NCBI RefSeq assembly: GCF_027533645.1 | Contig: NZ_JAQAGY010000008.1 | Span: 62,001-126,000, forward strand | Direction of reading: 5' to 3' | Source: Paenibacillus caseinilyticus | GTDB lineage: Bacteria; Bacillota; Bacilli; Paenibacillales; NBRC-103111 | DNA: 64,000 nt | In this document: in pieces, positions 8,506 to 18,376 of the stretch | How positions within the stretch are numbered: position 1 is the first letter of the stretch | How the letters are laid out: each line of letters begins with the position of its first letter | The notes under the pieces: model-generated | Seen by the model: only the letters and a program-made list of their open reading frames with translations | Database searches by the model: none | Told to the model about the DNA's origin: nothing | Translations under genes and position numbers: made by a program

Positions 8506-10371
8506 TTAAGACGGTTGGACGGGAAGCGTGATGGAAAATGTCGTTCCCTGCCCGGGCGTGCTTTTGGCCACAACGGCCCCCCGGTGGGCTTCCACGATGT
8601 TCTTGACAATCGAGAGACCGAGCCCCGTCCCCCCCGATACCCCGCGGGTTCTCGCCTTATCGGCTTTATAAAAACGCTCGAAAATAAACGGCAGGTCTTC
8701 CGCCGAAATCCCGAACCCCTGGTCGGCGACCTCGATGAGCACGGCTGGCCCTCCTTTGTATCTCGCGACAGCAGCGCTGAGCCGGATCTCTGCGCCCGCC
8801 GGCGTATGCCGGATCGCATTATCGAGGAGATTGGTCAGCACCTGCTCCAGCCGGTCCTCGTCGGCCTGGTGAAGGGACAGTTCCGCCTTCGGCACGAGAC
8901 AGTTCAAGGTAATGTCCCTCTCCTTGGATAACGCCATGAACTTGCGCTGGATGCGCCGGAGGAAGACACGCACATCCAATTCGCGGAACTGCAGTTCCAT
9001 GTTGCCGGTCTCTAGCTTCGCGAGATCGAGCAAATCCATGACCAGACGCCCCATCCGCAGCGATTCGTCATAGATGACCTGCGCGAGTTCCTTGCGTTCC
9101 TCCGGCGTAGCCGCGATGTCGTCGATCAAAGCCTCGCTGTACCCCTGCAGCATGGAAAGGGGCGTACGCAGCTCATGCGAGACGTTCGCGACGAAATCCT
9201 TGCGCACCTTGTCGAGCCGGTGCTCTTCCGTCACATCCCGCATGACCGCGACGACGCCGCGGACCACATCGTGCGCATACAGCGGCGCCATCACGACGGA
9301 CCAGACTTCGCTCTGCACGTGAATTTTGGATGTGAGCTCACTCGCTTCGGAGATGACGGTATCGAACAGCGGCCTCAGCGGCTCAGGGATCAACGCGACT
9401 GGCAGGTTGTTCCAGTCCGCTTCCGCGAGCGCTGCCGAGTCTTCTTCACCCGGCACCGTCTCCGGCCATCCGATCCGGTTCCATTCCCGGATATTGCGTT
9501 CGCCCGGCGGGTTCGTCAGGATGACCCGCCCTTCCGAGTCGAACGTCACGACGGCATCGGCCATGCTCCGCAGCACGGAGGCCAGATGCTCTTTCTCGTG
9601 GCTGAGCGCCTTGATCGTATCGGAGAGCTGTTCTCCCATGTGGTTGAACGTCTTGCCGAGTTCCCCGATCTCATCGGAAGAGGTGATCGGCACCCGGGTG
9701 CCGTACTCCCCCTTCGAGATCAGGTCTGCGGCCTTCTTCAGCTTTTGCAGAGGCCTTGTGATCTGCGTGAGGAGGAAGAACGCGAAGAAGGTCGTCATCA
9801 GGAATCCGCAGACGCCTACGACCACGAACAGCCGTTTGACGTACTCCTGCGTCTCTTCCGATGATTGGGTGAGCTGGTACAGAATCAGCGCCCCTCCGAC
9901 CTTAGACTGGCTCTCATCCATGTAAGGCACAGCAACCGCGGTATACTGCATCGTAAGAGGAGGCCTTTGACCGAGTTTGCCGCTGAGCTGGTTATCGATC
10001 GTCTCGCCCGAGAGGACCTTCTTAAGATCCTCTTTGAGGAAGAAATCCTGCGGCTGGAAAATCCGGGTATCGGACTGGCCTACCGGCGCCTCGACCCGCT
10101 CGAAACTCGGGGAAACCAGGAGAACGCTCGCTCCCTGGGCACTGAGCAGTTCGTTGACCACCTGCAGATACCGCCGTTCTTCTTTGTGAAGCGAGATTTC
10201 GCTTGCCACCTTCTGTGCCAGCCGGCTCAGCGTCTCTACCTGGTCCGACGACTTCGGGAACGAAGTCTCGATGTAGCGGAAGAGGAACACGCTGAGCGTG
10301 AGCAGCACGACGACCACGAGTCCGATGATCGTGATCCACAGCTTCCCGACGATCGTCCTTAGGATAAACAC
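8506..10371 (-). CDS. resE: Sensor histidine kinase ResE
   Basis: The membrane kinase of 621 residues has two transmembrane helices (about 10-30 and 180-203) flanking an extracytoplasmic domain, then HAMP, a PAS-like region, a HisKA segment with phospho-acceptor His in NVSHELRTPLSM, and an HATPase domain with N, G1 (DQGFGI) and G2 (GTGLGLSI) boxes. In B. subtilis ResE responds to oxygen limitation and nitric oxide and phosphorylates ResD. It starts with GTG one base after the resD stop, indicating coupling. Position directly after resA-D supports the name. Confidence 0.92.
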   Translation of the reverse strand: MFILRTIVGKLWITIIGLVVVVLLTLSVFLFRYIETSFPKSSDQVETLSRLAQKVASEISLHKEERRYLQVVNELLSAQGASVLLVSPSFERVEAPVGQSDTRIFQPQDFFLKEDLKKVLSGETIDNQLSGKLGQRPPLTMQYTAVAVPYMDESQSKVGGALILYQLTQSSEETQEYVKRLFVVVGVCGFLMTTFFAFFLLTQITRPLQKLKKAADLISKGEYGTRVPITSSDEIGELGKTFNHMGEQLSDTIKALSHEKEHLASVLRSMADAVVTFDSEGRVILTNPPGERNIREWNRIGWPETVPGEEDSAALAEADWNNLPVALIPEPLRPLFDTVISEASELTSKIHVQSEVWSVVMAPLYAHDVVRGVVAVMRDVTEEHRLDKVRKDFVANVSHELRTPLSMLQGYSEALIDDIAATPEERKELAQVIYDESLRMGRLVMDLLDLAKLETGNMELQFRELDVRVFLRRIQRKFMALSKERDITLNCLVPKAELSLHQADEDRLEQVLTNLLDNAIRHTPAGAEIRLSAAVARYKGGPAVLIEVADQGFGISAEDLPFIFERFYKADKARTRGVSGGTGLGLSIVKNIVEAHRGAVVAKSTPGQGTTFSITLPVQPS

Positions 10372-10372
10372 G

Positions 10373-11089
10373 TTATTTCGGCACCTCGAGTTTGTAGCCG
10401 ACGCCCCACACCGTAGTGATCATCGAAGCGGCATCCGGCGACACCTTGTTGAGTTTCTCCCTGAGCCGTTTTACATGGGTGTCCACCGTCCGCAGGTCCC
10501 CGAAGAATTCATAGTTCCAGACGTCCTTCAGAAGCTCCTCCCGCGAGAACACCTTGTCTGGCGAGACGGCAAGGTAGTGCAGCAGCTCATATTCTTTGGG
10601 CGTCAGCGCAACTTCCTGCCCGCCTGCCGTCACGCGGTGAGCGTCATGCTCGATGACCAGGTTCGGGAACACGATGTTGTTGGAAGAATTCACTTCCTTC
10701 GACAGATAGGCCGTAACGGAAGAGCGGCGGAGAATCGCTTTGACCCGGTAGATGACCTCACGGGGAGAGAACGGCTTCACGACATAATCGTCCGCGCCGG
10801 ACTCGAAGCCCTGTACACGGTTCGTCTCCTCGCCTCTGGCCGTGAGCATTATCACCGGCGTCGATTTGACCTGGCGCAGACGGGCGCAGACTTCGTTGCC
10901 GTCGATGCCCGGCAGCATCACATCGAGAAGAATGAGGTCATAATCGGTTTCAAGCGCCTTGCTGAGTGCCGTCTCCCCATCCTCCGCTTCGTCGATGCGG
11001 TAATTTTCCTTTTCCAGATACATGCGGAGAAGCCTGCGGATCCGCTCCTCATCGTCCACGACCAGGATGTTCATTTTCACTTCCGACAT
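10373..11089 (-). CDS. resD: OmpR-family response regulator ResD
   Basis: The receiver domain (about 6-120) carries the acidic pocket VVDDEE and the phospho-acceptor Asp in ILLDVMLPG, followed by a winged-helix DNA-binding domain (about 140-235, RTVDTHVKRLREK). ResD activates cytochrome biogenesis and anaerobic respiration genes in Bacillus. It sits between resC and resE, its cognate kinase, and the next gene begins one base after its stop. Confidence 0.93.
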   Translation of the reverse strand: MSEVKMNILVVDDEERIRRLLRMYLEKENYRIDEAEDGETALSKALETDYDLILLDVMLPGIDGNEVCARLRQVKSTPVIMLTARGEETNRVQGFESGADDYVVKPFSPREVIYRVKAILRRSSVTAYLSKEVNSSNNIVFPNLVIEHDAHRVTAGGQEVALTPKEYELLHYLAVSPDKVFSREELLKDVWNYEFFGDLRTVDTHVKRLREKLNKVSPDAASMITTVWGVGYKLEVPK

Positions 11090-11125
11090 AGTTCAGCCTC
11101 ATTTCACTGTAATGGGTCGGGGCCC

Positions 11126-12373
11126 TTACGTACCCGAGTACGAATGCAGGCCCGCAATAACCAGGTTTACGCCCACTAGCGTAAACATCACCACAAGGAA
11201 GCCGATGACCGACAGCCAAGCCGACGGCTTGCCCTGCCAGCCACGGGACAACCGGAGATGCAGGTAGGCGGCGTAGAACAGCCAGACGATCAGCGCCCAT
11301 ACTTCCTTGGGGTCCCATGCCCAGAAGCGGCCCCAAGCCTCATGGGCCCAGATCATCGCGAAGATCAGCGCGCCGAGGGTGAAGATCGGATACCCGATGG
11401 CGATCGCCCGGTAGGCGATCTCGTCCACATCGTCCGGATCGACGCCCCGGGTCAGAGGCTGGAGCGCCGCCCCCAGGGGCTTTCGGGCGATGAGCCGGAG
11501 AATGCCGTAGAGGATCACCCCGCCGAGCACCGCCCAGATGACGGTGTTCAGCTTCCTGCCCGCATTGGCGCCGTGCATCCATGACGGCGCTTCGAAGAGC
11601 GGCGAGGTCATACCGAGGAACGGCTGCATCTCCGTCGTCTTGCTCTCAAACGGCTTAACGATCGGCGGCAGCACATATTTGACCTCCTGCCGGACGACCT
11701 GCTCCGAATTGTCCGGTGCGAGCATCTTGACTTCCGTTTCGAATTTGGCGCTGTAGCCTGCCGCATTGAAACCGAAGATCGAGATGACGAAAGCGGTAAT
11801 GATGACCAGGGTGAAGATCGTAAATTCCACCCCGCGCTGCTCGCGGCGCTCCTTGACGCCCGTGGAGGAGAAATTCACCGCCTGAAGCAGGTACATCAGC
11901 CCGCCGGCAAAACCGACGGCGAAGAATGCCTCGCCGAGTGCCGCCGTAGTGACGTGAATCTTGAGCCAATAGCTCTGCAGCGCCGGGATCAGCGGCTGGA
12001 TCTCCCGCGGAAACACGGAAGCATAAGCAATGATGATAATGGCGAGCGGCAGCGCGAAAATGCCGAGCACCGCGCTGCGGTAGATCATGTACACCACGAT
12101 GAACGCGAGTACGATCATCATGGCCAGCATGGTCATGAATTCGTACATGTTGCTCGTCGGAATGTGCCCCGCCTCGTACCACCTGGTGAAGAAGTAACCT
12201 AGGTGGCACAGAAAGCCGATGATCGTCAAGACCAGCCCGCCCCGCCCCCAGCGGCGCGTATAACCGTCCGGATCCTGGACTTGCACGGATTTGCGTCCCG
12301 TCACGGCAACGACAAACCCGAGCATGGCCAGTCCGTACACTATAAAAGCAATCAGCAGTAACGTGCTGCTCAC
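11126..12373 (-). CDS. resC: Cytochrome c biogenesis protein ResC (CcsA family)
   Basis: A multi-pass membrane protein of 415 residues with the heme-binding tryptophan-rich WWD-type motif (AWGRFWAWDPKEVWAL) and conserved histidines. With ResB it forms the System II cytochrome c synthase, which carries heme across the membrane and ligates it to CXXCH apocytochromes. The start overlaps the resB stop by four bases. A central hydrophilic loop (about 215-270) interrupts the helices. Confidence 0.93.
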   Translation of the reverse strand: MSSTLLLIAFIVYGLAMLGFVVAVTGRKSVQVQDPDGYTRRWGRGGLVLTIIGFLCHLGYFFTRWYEAGHIPTSNMYEFMTMLAMMIVLAFIVVYMIYRSAVLGIFALPLAIIIIAYASVFPREIQPLIPALQSYWLKIHVTTAALGEAFFAVGFAGGLMYLLQAVNFSSTGVKERREQRGVEFTIFTLVIITAFVISIFGFNAAGYSAKFETEVKMLAPDNSEQVVRQEVKYVLPPIVKPFESKTTEMQPFLGMTSPLFEAPSWMHGANAGRKLNTVIWAVLGGVILYGILRLIARKPLGAALQPLTRGVDPDDVDEIAYRAIAIGYPIFTLGALIFAMIWAHEAWGRFWAWDPKEVWALIVWLFYAAYLHLRLSRGWQGKPSAWLSVIGFLVVMFTLVGVNLVIAGLHSYSGT

Positions 12374-14049
12374 GAAGGAATCACCTTTCTCTCCAGCGTC
12401 TTGGGATCAACCTCGATCCCCGTCTTGCGCAGTACCTCGGACACCTCTTTGCGGATGCCGTACCAATTCTTGTTCGTATGGGCCCCGAGGGCCAGGCGTC
12501 CTCCGTCGATGCGCAGCCAAATGCGCCGGTGGTGCCAATAGAAGCCCATCGTAAGCCCGATCATGGAGATGGCAGCCCCCACCCAGATGAACGGCATCGC
12601 AAGGTCCACGCGGATGTTCAAGTACGATACGTACTCGGATATCTCAACATCCTGCATGGAGCCTACCGAGAGCTCCAGCTTGTCCGCCAGCGCCCCGTTG
12701 ATCGCATCCTGCTGGAAGTTCGCCTTATCCACCTGTCTCGGGAAATACATATATGGCTCCCCTTCCGGCTTCAAGCCCGGACCGGTAATCGTGAATACGA
12801 ATGCCGGCATCTTCGGTTCCTTGGATTTGGTCAGCGGGGTCCCTTTGTCGCTCAGCCCGAATTCCGGGAAGTACGCCTGCAGCTTAAGCAGGTACGGCCC
12901 GGCCCGGTACTCGTCTGCGGGATTGGCCATCGGCAGCTGGAACGAGCCGTAATTCTCGCCGGTCACTTTGTTCTTCAGGGACGGCTTGACCGATATCAGC
13001 ATCGGTGAAGGCTTGAAGTCGAACTGGTAGGCAAGCAGCCCCTTGTACTCCAGCGGCTTGTTCACGATGATGTCCTGGCGGTGTACCTCGGTCAGCACGG
13101 GCTCCTTGGACGGATCGTCGCAGTCCTGCGTACAGCGGTAGAGGACGGCCTTCGTCTCGTACACCTTCGGGACATCCTGCCCCTTGGCACGGAACTCGTC
13201 CGACAGCTCCTCCGGCTTGTAGAACTCGAGCGTGAACTTCTCGTTCTTGAGATAGTAATCGGTTTCGGGAATGTGCACGGTCTGTCCTTCCGGAAACGCC
13301 AAATGCTGGTCCATGTGCCAGCCCGGGATGCTCCTCATGAGGACGGCGCCGAGAAAGATGATTAACCCGATATGATTGATATAAGGCCCCCACCGGCTGA
13401 ACCGGTTCTTCTCGGCGAGCAGCGCCTCTCCATCCGTATGTACCTTGTAGTGCTTCTTGCGCAGCGCCTGCGCCGCCAGGTCTGTCCATGCGGCTGCCGG
13501 GTCAGCCCCTTCCGCCGCTTCGGTCCGGGGGATATTCCCTGAGAAGGTTACCTTCTGGCGCGTAATGAAATTCAGATGCTTGCGGATCTGCTGCTTGCTC
13601 AGCGCCCTGTACAGCGGCAGTACGCGGTCCAGCGAGCAAACGACGAGCGAGGTGCCGATCATGAACAGCAGCGTGATAAACCACCACGACTCGAACGTAT
13701 GGGACAAGCCCAGGATGTAATACCATTCGCCCGTCGTCCCGTAGTTGTCTTTGTAGAAGGACGGGTCGAAGTTCAGGAAGGTACTCTCCTGCGGGTAGAC
13801 CGTTCCGAGAGCCGAACCCAGAAGCGTGAAGATGATGAGATAGATGGCAACCTTGACCGAAGAAAAAAAGTTCCATACCCGGTCAAGCACGCCCGGATTC
13901 GTCCGTTGGGATCTGCGGGCGACGCCGTCGTACTTCATCTCGAGCGGCTCGCTGCCCTCATCCTCCTGCAGCGGCTTGCCGCAGGATTCGCAGAGCAGGG
14001 TGCCGACATGATTCTGGTGGCCGCATTCGCATTTTGTGTTGTGAATCAT
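12370..14049 (-). CDS. resB: Cytochrome c biogenesis protein ResB
   Basis: The System II partner of ResC, 559 residues, has three N-terminal-half transmembrane helices, a long extracytoplasmic domain (about 245-480) and a final helix near 485-507. The extreme N-terminus forms a cytoplasmic zinc-ribbon-like CxC...CxxC element (CECGHQN, CESCG), as I recall for Bacillus ResB. It lies between resA and resC and overlaps resC by four bases. Confidence 0.92.
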   Translation of the reverse strand: MIHNTKCECGHQNHVGTLLCESCGKPLQEDEGSEPLEMKYDGVARRSQRTNPGVLDRVWNFFSSVKVAIYLIIFTLLGSALGTVYPQESTFLNFDPSFYKDNYGTTGEWYYILGLSHTFESWWFITLLFMIGTSLVVCSLDRVLPLYRALSKQQIRKHLNFITRQKVTFSGNIPRTEAAEGADPAAAWTDLAAQALRKKHYKVHTDGEALLAEKNRFSRWGPYINHIGLIIFLGAVLMRSIPGWHMDQHLAFPEGQTVHIPETDYYLKNEKFTLEFYKPEELSDEFRAKGQDVPKVYETKAVLYRCTQDCDDPSKEPVLTEVHRQDIIVNKPLEYKGLLAYQFDFKPSPMLISVKPSLKNKVTGENYGSFQLPMANPADEYRAGPYLLKLQAYFPEFGLSDKGTPLTKSKEPKMPAFVFTITGPGLKPEGEPYMYFPRQVDKANFQQDAINGALADKLELSVGSMQDVEISEYVSYLNIRVDLAMPFIWVGAAISMIGLTMGFYWHHRRIWLRIDGGRLALGAHTNKNWYGIRKEVSEVLRKTGIEVDPKTLERKVIPS

Positions 14050-14189
14050 GTGCCCTCCCGTGTGCGCTCTCCGTTACTGACGCCTCCCTACCGTCCTGGC
14101 CTGGAGGCGGAAGGATCACCCAACGCCGAAGCCCCGTCCGCGTGTTGCAGGGCGGCGGGCTGACGGCGTCGTGTGCTGGCGCACACACT

Positions 14190-14714
14190 CTATTGTTGTG
14201 ATAATAAAGAACCCAATGTCCGTTCGATGAACGGCTCGTCCATCTCTCCGACCTTGATGGCTGCAACGGTGCCGTCCCCATTCAGGAAGAATGTGGTCGG
14301 ATATTCCTTCACCCCATAGCGCTTGCGCATCGTCTCGTCCTTGTCGAATAGGATCGGGAAGGTAACACCGGTTTCTTTGACGTAGTTCTCGACGGCGACC
14401 TTGGGCTCGTCCAGATTCAGCCCCAGGATCGTGACTTTGTCGCCCCACTTCGCATGCTGGCGCTCAAGGGCGGGCATTTCGTTGCGGCACGGCTCACAGA
14501 ACGTGCCCCAAAAATTGACCACTACCGGCTTGCCTGCATAATCCGAGAGAGTGTGCGTTTTCCCGTCGAGGCCGAGCAGTCTGAACTCCGGCGCGGCGCT
14601 CCCGGCAACCGGCTTCACCTCTTTAGAGAACAAGTTGTTTGCGAGGGTTAATCCGCCGATGACCAGGATCACGGCCAAGATGCCGAATTGGACCCACTGC
14701 TTATGTTTTCCCAT
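14190..14714 (-). CDS. resA: Thiol-disulfide oxidoreductase ResA
   Basis: A membrane-anchored (residues 9-28) thioredoxin-fold protein of 174 residues with active site CEPC inside VVNFWGTFCEPCRNEMP and the cis-Pro at EYPTTF. ResA reduces the haem-binding cysteines of apocytochrome c outside the membrane before ligation by ResBC. It starts the res cluster, about 140 bases upstream of resB; the gap shows no gene. Confidence 0.94.
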   Translation of the reverse strand: MGKHKQWVQFGILAVILVIGGLTLANNLFSKEVKPVAGSAAPEFRLLGLDGKTHTLSDYAGKPVVVNFWGTFCEPCRNEMPALERQHAKWGDKVTILGLNLDEPKVAVENYVKETGVTFPILFDKDETMRKRYGVKEYPTTFFLNGDGTVAAIKVGEMDEPFIERTLGSLLSQQ

Positions 14715-14779
14715 GATCCCCCACCTTCAAACGGCTCATACTGCAACACTATTATTATAACGAAATGAGTTACTTCCTT

Positions 14780-15592
14780 TTATTCACCTTTTTGAATTTT
14801 ATGTGACCGGGCCCCGGGCTTGGCGCTCTTGATCTCCCGCTCCCCAGCGGTCTTGTCTTCCCGCTCTCCTGCAGCCAGTGCACTCGCCCTTAGTTCTTCC
14901 ACTTCATCTTGGGTCAGGAAGCGGTAGCGTCCGCGGGGCACGCCAGTGAGCTGAATCGGACCGAACTGCACCCGCTTCAGCTTGTTCACCGGGTGGTGGA
15001 TCGCATCGAACATGCGCCGTACCTGGCGGTTGCGGCCCTCGTAGATGGTGATTTTGACGACAGCCTGGTTGTTCTCCTGATCAACGTCTTGGTACTCCAC
15101 CTCGGCCGGAGCGGTCATTCCGTCTTCCAGCTTGATGCCCTGGCTCAGCTTGTCGAGCTGGGAGCCATGGGGTACGCCCCGCACGGTAGCCAGGTACGTA
15201 CGCGGCACGTGATGCTTCGGATGCGTGAGCAGGTGGGCGAATTCGCCGTCGTTGGTAAGCAGCAGCAGCCCTTCCGTATCATAATCCAGCCGGCCGATCG
15301 GGTAGATGCGCTCTTTGATGTCCTTGAAGAATTCGGTCACCGTCTTGCGGCCTTCCGGATCCTGGGCGCTCGTAATCACGCCCTTCGGTTTATTGAACAG
15401 CACGTAGACTTTGTTCTGGCGCCGGATGGAACGTCCGTCGACTTTGATTTTGTCCAGTGCCGGATTCACTTTGACGCCAAGTGTCGTGACCACCTCATCG
15501 TTCACCTGTACGCGTCCTGCGGTAATCAGTTCTTCACATTTGCGCCTCGAAGCCACACCGGCCTCGGCCAATACCTTTTGCAATCTTTCCAT
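14780..15592 (-). CDS. rluB: 23S rRNA pseudouridine synthase RluB-type
   Basis: An N-terminal S4 RNA-binding domain (about 1-60) is followed by a pseudouridine synthase domain with the catalytic Asp in GRLDYDTEGLLLLTNDG. RluB modifies U2605 (E. coli numbering) of 23S rRNA. The protein is 270 residues with a basic, low-complexity C-terminal tail. ATG 15592 was preferred to GTG 15604 because GAGGTG then lies nine bases upstream. Position before resA matches B. subtilis ypuL. Confidence 0.92.
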   Translation of the reverse strand: MERLQKVLAEAGVASRRKCEELITAGRVQVNDEVVTTLGVKVNPALDKIKVDGRSIRRQNKVYVLFNKPKGVITSAQDPEGRKTVTEFFKDIKERIYPIGRLDYDTEGLLLLTNDGEFAHLLTHPKHHVPRTYLATVRGVPHGSQLDKLSQGIKLEDGMTAPAEVEYQDVDQENNQAVVKITIYEGRNRQVRRMFDAIHHPVNKLKRVQFGPIQLTGVPRGRYRFLTQDEVEELRASALAAGEREDKTAGEREIKSAKPGARSHKIQKGE

Positions 15593-15610
15593 TCGTGGTT
15601 TCACCTCAAG

Positions 15611-15952
15611 CTAATGATAACGATCCTTGGGGGAAATCACAAGCTGGGACCATGGAAAAAAAGCCCCGGGGCAGGAAACCGTGTGGGGAAAGATGTCGTC
15701 CGGCTGGAACTGGTGCGCCGAGGACAGGCGGAGCACCAGTTTGCCCAGCACAAAAAACTGCTCCGTCTCCTCGGGAGATAGCTCGGTCCTGCGAGCGGAG
15801 AAGTCCCCTTCCAGACAGATGTGGATGTAAAGGGGATCGGTTTGTTCGGAGGCGGGAAGGATGGAACCCTGCTTGGTGATGAAGTAATCATACCCTCTGC
15901 CGTTGATCGCCGGACAGACGGAATGATGAATGACAATGCCGTGGAACTGCAT
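15611..15952 (-). CDS. Small peptidoglycan-recognition/amidase_2-like protein
   Basis: The 113-residue protein begins MQFHGIVIHHSVCP and later reads IHICLEGDFS and HTVSCPGAFFPW, recalling the N-acetylmuramoyl-L-alanine amidase type 2/PGRP fold, in which His, His and Cys bind zinc. The first His and the CPG cysteine are present, but the canonical His eight residues before the cysteine is Asp, with a His only four residues before it. It has no signal peptide. Activity is therefore uncertain. ATG 15952 follows GAGGTG. It lies between rluB and the spm genes, suggesting a sporulation or cell wall context. Confidence 0.65.
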   Translation of the reverse strand: MQFHGIVIHHSVCPAINGRGYDYFITKQGSILPASEQTDPLYIHICLEGDFSARRTELSPEETEQFFVLGKLVLRLSSAHQFQPDDIFPHTVSCPGAFFPWSQLVISPKDRYH

Positions 15953-16045
15953 GCAGCTCACCTCTTCGGAGTGGACTGCTCACAGTATATGCCTTGGAAT
16001 AGGCGGGGGTGTCTAACCGGGGAGGGGACTTGAAGGCATGCGAGG

Positions 16046-16579
16046 TTACATGAACACGAGATAACAGATCGCAATGGAAGCGATGAAGCCGACGGCATCG
16101 GAGATGAGACCTACCTTGAGCGCATAGCCCGCCTTGCGGATCCCTATCGCCCCGAAGTACACCGTGATAACATATAACGTGGTGTCCGTACTGCCCTGAA
16201 TGGTCGATGCGATCCGTCCGACCATGGAATCGGGGCCGAACTGCGAGATGAGATCCGTCGTGAACGCCAGGGAACCCGCGCCGGTAATCGGCCGCAGAAA
16301 AGCCAAAGGGATGATCTCGCTCGGTACGCCGATCTCCTCGCACAGCGGCTTCAGCCAGCCGATGAACAGATCCATGGCGCCCGAAGCGCGGAAGACGGAG
16401 ATCGCCACCATCATACCGACCAGATGCGGGATGATGCGGATGGCAGTGTCGAAGCCGTCCTTGGCCCCGTCCACGAAAGATTCGTAGACGTGCACCTTGC
16501 GGTAGGCGGCGTAGAGCGGGATGAACACAATAATGACGGGAATCGCCCAAGCGGATATGACATTGACGAAATCGTACAC
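16046..16579 (-). CDS. spmB: Spore maturation protein B
   Basis: A polytopic membrane protein of 177 residues of the nucleoside-recognition (Gate) domain family, with the conserved ITGAGSLAFTTD and QGSTDTTLY segments. SpmA and SpmB together are needed for normal spore core dehydration in Bacillus; the mechanism is not known. It follows spmA by six bases. Confidence 0.92.
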   Translation of the reverse strand: MYDFVNVISAWAIPVIIVFIPLYAAYRKVHVYESFVDGAKDGFDTAIRIIPHLVGMMVAISVFRASGAMDLFIGWLKPLCEEIGVPSEIIPLAFLRPITGAGSLAFTTDLISQFGPDSMVGRIASTIQGSTDTTLYVITVYFGAIGIRKAGYALKVGLISDAVGFIASIAICYLVFM

Positions 16580-16585
16580 GGGTGC

Positions 16586-17185
16586 TCATCCTTTCAACGG
16601 CGGAATGGGCTTGGCGCGTCTGCGGTACCATTTGTCCACCCAGATAGCGGCCAAAGTGGAGATGAACGTGGCGATGAGCGTCGTGCCGACGATCTCCGCC
16701 GGATTCGCGGAATCATAGCTCATCCGGATGGCGATCAGCGTCGTAGGCACCAAGGTGATGCTTGCCGTGTTCAGGGCGAGCAGGGTGCACATGGCCGGGG
16801 ATGCAATGTCCTTATGGGGATTGAGGCGCTGCAGCTCCTGCATCGCCTTAATCCCCATAGGGGTAGCGGCATTGCCAAGTCCGAAAATATTCGCGCTCAT
16901 GTTCGACATGATATACCCGAGGGCCGGATGGTTCCTAGGAATACCGGGAAACAGCCAGCGCACGATCGGACCGAGCAGGCGCGCCATAAGCTGCAGCAGC
17001 CCAGCATCCTCCGCGATCCGCATGATGCCGAGCCAGAAGACCATGATGGAGATCAGCCCGAAGCAGACGGTCACCCCGCTCTTCGCCCCGTCGAACACCG
17101 CCTCCGTAACCAGCTCGACCCGGCCTTGAAAGGCAGCGACGACGAATCCCGCCACGATGAAGAACAGCCAGATGAAATTGACCAT
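16586..17185 (-). CDS. spmA: Spore maturation protein A
   Basis: A 199-residue Gate-domain membrane protein with NIFGLGNAATPMGIKAM, typical of SpmA. It acts with SpmB in the developing spore and sits in the dacB-spmA-spmB order found in B. subtilis, with short spacings that imply one operon. Confidence 0.92.
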   Translation of the reverse strand: MVNFIWLFFIVAGFVVAAFQGRVELVTEAVFDGAKSGVTVCFGLISIMVFWLGIMRIAEDAGLLQLMARLLGPIVRWLFPGIPRNHPALGYIMSNMSANIFGLGNAATPMGIKAMQELQRLNPHKDIASPAMCTLLALNTASITLVPTTLIAIRMSYDSANPAEIVGTTLIATFISTLAAIWVDKWYRRRAKPIPPLKG

Positions 17186-17203
17186 ATCCGCGCCTCCCCC
17201 TCT

Positions 17204-18376
17204 CTAGTCCGTCTGTCCGGTGAACAGCACCCGGGTCAGCGCCTCCAAAATATAAAGCCAGCGGCCGGCCTGTGACTCTCCCTGATAATCGGTCTCCTGG
17301 GCGGAGAAGACGGAATTCTCCTTCCACTGCAGGCGCGGACTATCCTTGGCCACCAGCGGAACGGCACCTATCACCTTGCCGTTCAGCAGGAAATCAAGCC
17401 TACCTGCCTCCCCCAGGCGGTAGGAGGTCGAAAGCGGATCGTTCAGCACCGGCTGGCGCGAAAACTGGCCGCGTTCCTTCTCTTCCGCCGCGTACCGCAG
17501 CCCTGCTCCAGCCACGAGATCCGTTCCTTCGACCGGTTCGCCTTTGCCGATCAGGCCGAACAGAGGATAATGACGGAAGCCGTAATCGAGCAGCCGGCCG
17601 TGGTCGATCCAGTCATTGGGGTCGTTCAGGGTCACAACCGCCAGCTGCTGTCCTCCGCGGGTAGCCGAGGACACGAGACAGCGCTTCGCAAGCTTGGTAT
17701 ACCCCGTCTTGACCCCGTCCGCCCCTTCATAGAAGTTCAGCATCTTGTTCTTGTTGAGCCACGTGTAATCCCAAGACTCATTGGGATTCGGCACCTTCTT
17801 GACCTTCGTCTTGACGATCTCCCGGAAGACGGGATTGTTCAAGGCATAGGCAGCCAGCTTGGCCATATCGTTGGCCGTGGAATAATGCTCTTCTTCGTCG
17901 AGGCCCGAAGGGTTCTTGAAACTTGAATTCTTCATGCCGATCATCCGCGCCTTCTCGTTCATGAGATAGGCGAAGCCTTCCACGGATCCGCCGACATGTT
18001 CGGCGATGGTCGTAGCGGCATCGTTGCCCGAACGCAGCATCATGCCGTACAGCAGATCCTTCAGCACCATCTCCTCGCCGAGCTTCAAATAGATCGAGGA
18101 GCCTTCCTTGCCGTAGGCATTCTTGCCCACTTTGGCCTTGTCCGACAGCGTCCCGTGCTCAATGGCCACAATCGCCGTCATGATCTTCGTCAGCGAAGCG
18201 ATCCGCATCTTCTTGTCCCCCTGGGAGCTGTGCAGGATCCGTCCCGAAGTGACATCGATCAAGGCCGCGGCTTCAGCGCTCGTGGAGATGCCCGGGGCAG
18301 CCGAGGCGGTATACGGCAGGAGCGTGCCGGTAAAAACCAATAACAGAGCGAGCAGCAGCAGACTTCCTCTTCTCAT
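17204..18376 (-). CDS. dacB: D-alanyl-D-alanine carboxypeptidase DacB
   Basis: A penicillin-binding protein of 390 residues with a cleavable signal peptide (about 1-26), the catalytic SxxK in SLTK, SGN, and KTG motifs, and a C-terminal domain. In Bacillus the dacB product (PBP5*) trims peptides to set cortex cross-linking and works with SpmAB. It heads the dacB-spmA-spmB operon. Confidence 0.92.
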   Translation of the reverse strand: MRRGSLLLLALLLVFTGTLLPYTASAAPGISTSAEAAALIDVTSGRILHSSQGDKKMRIASLTKIMTAIVAIEHGTLSDKAKVGKNAYGKEGSSIYLKLGEEMVLKDLLYGMMLRSGNDAATTIAEHVGGSVEGFAYLMNEKARMIGMKNSSFKNPSGLDEEEHYSTANDMAKLAAYALNNPVFREIVKTKVKKVPNPNESWDYTWLNKNKMLNFYEGADGVKTGYTKLAKRCLVSSATRGGQQLAVVTLNDPNDWIDHGRLLDYGFRHYPLFGLIGKGEPVEGTDLVAGAGLRYAAEEKERGQFSRQPVLNDPLSTSYRLGEAGRLDFLLNGKVIGAVPLVAKDSPRLQWKENSVFSAQETDYQGESQAGRWLYILEALTRVLFTGQTD

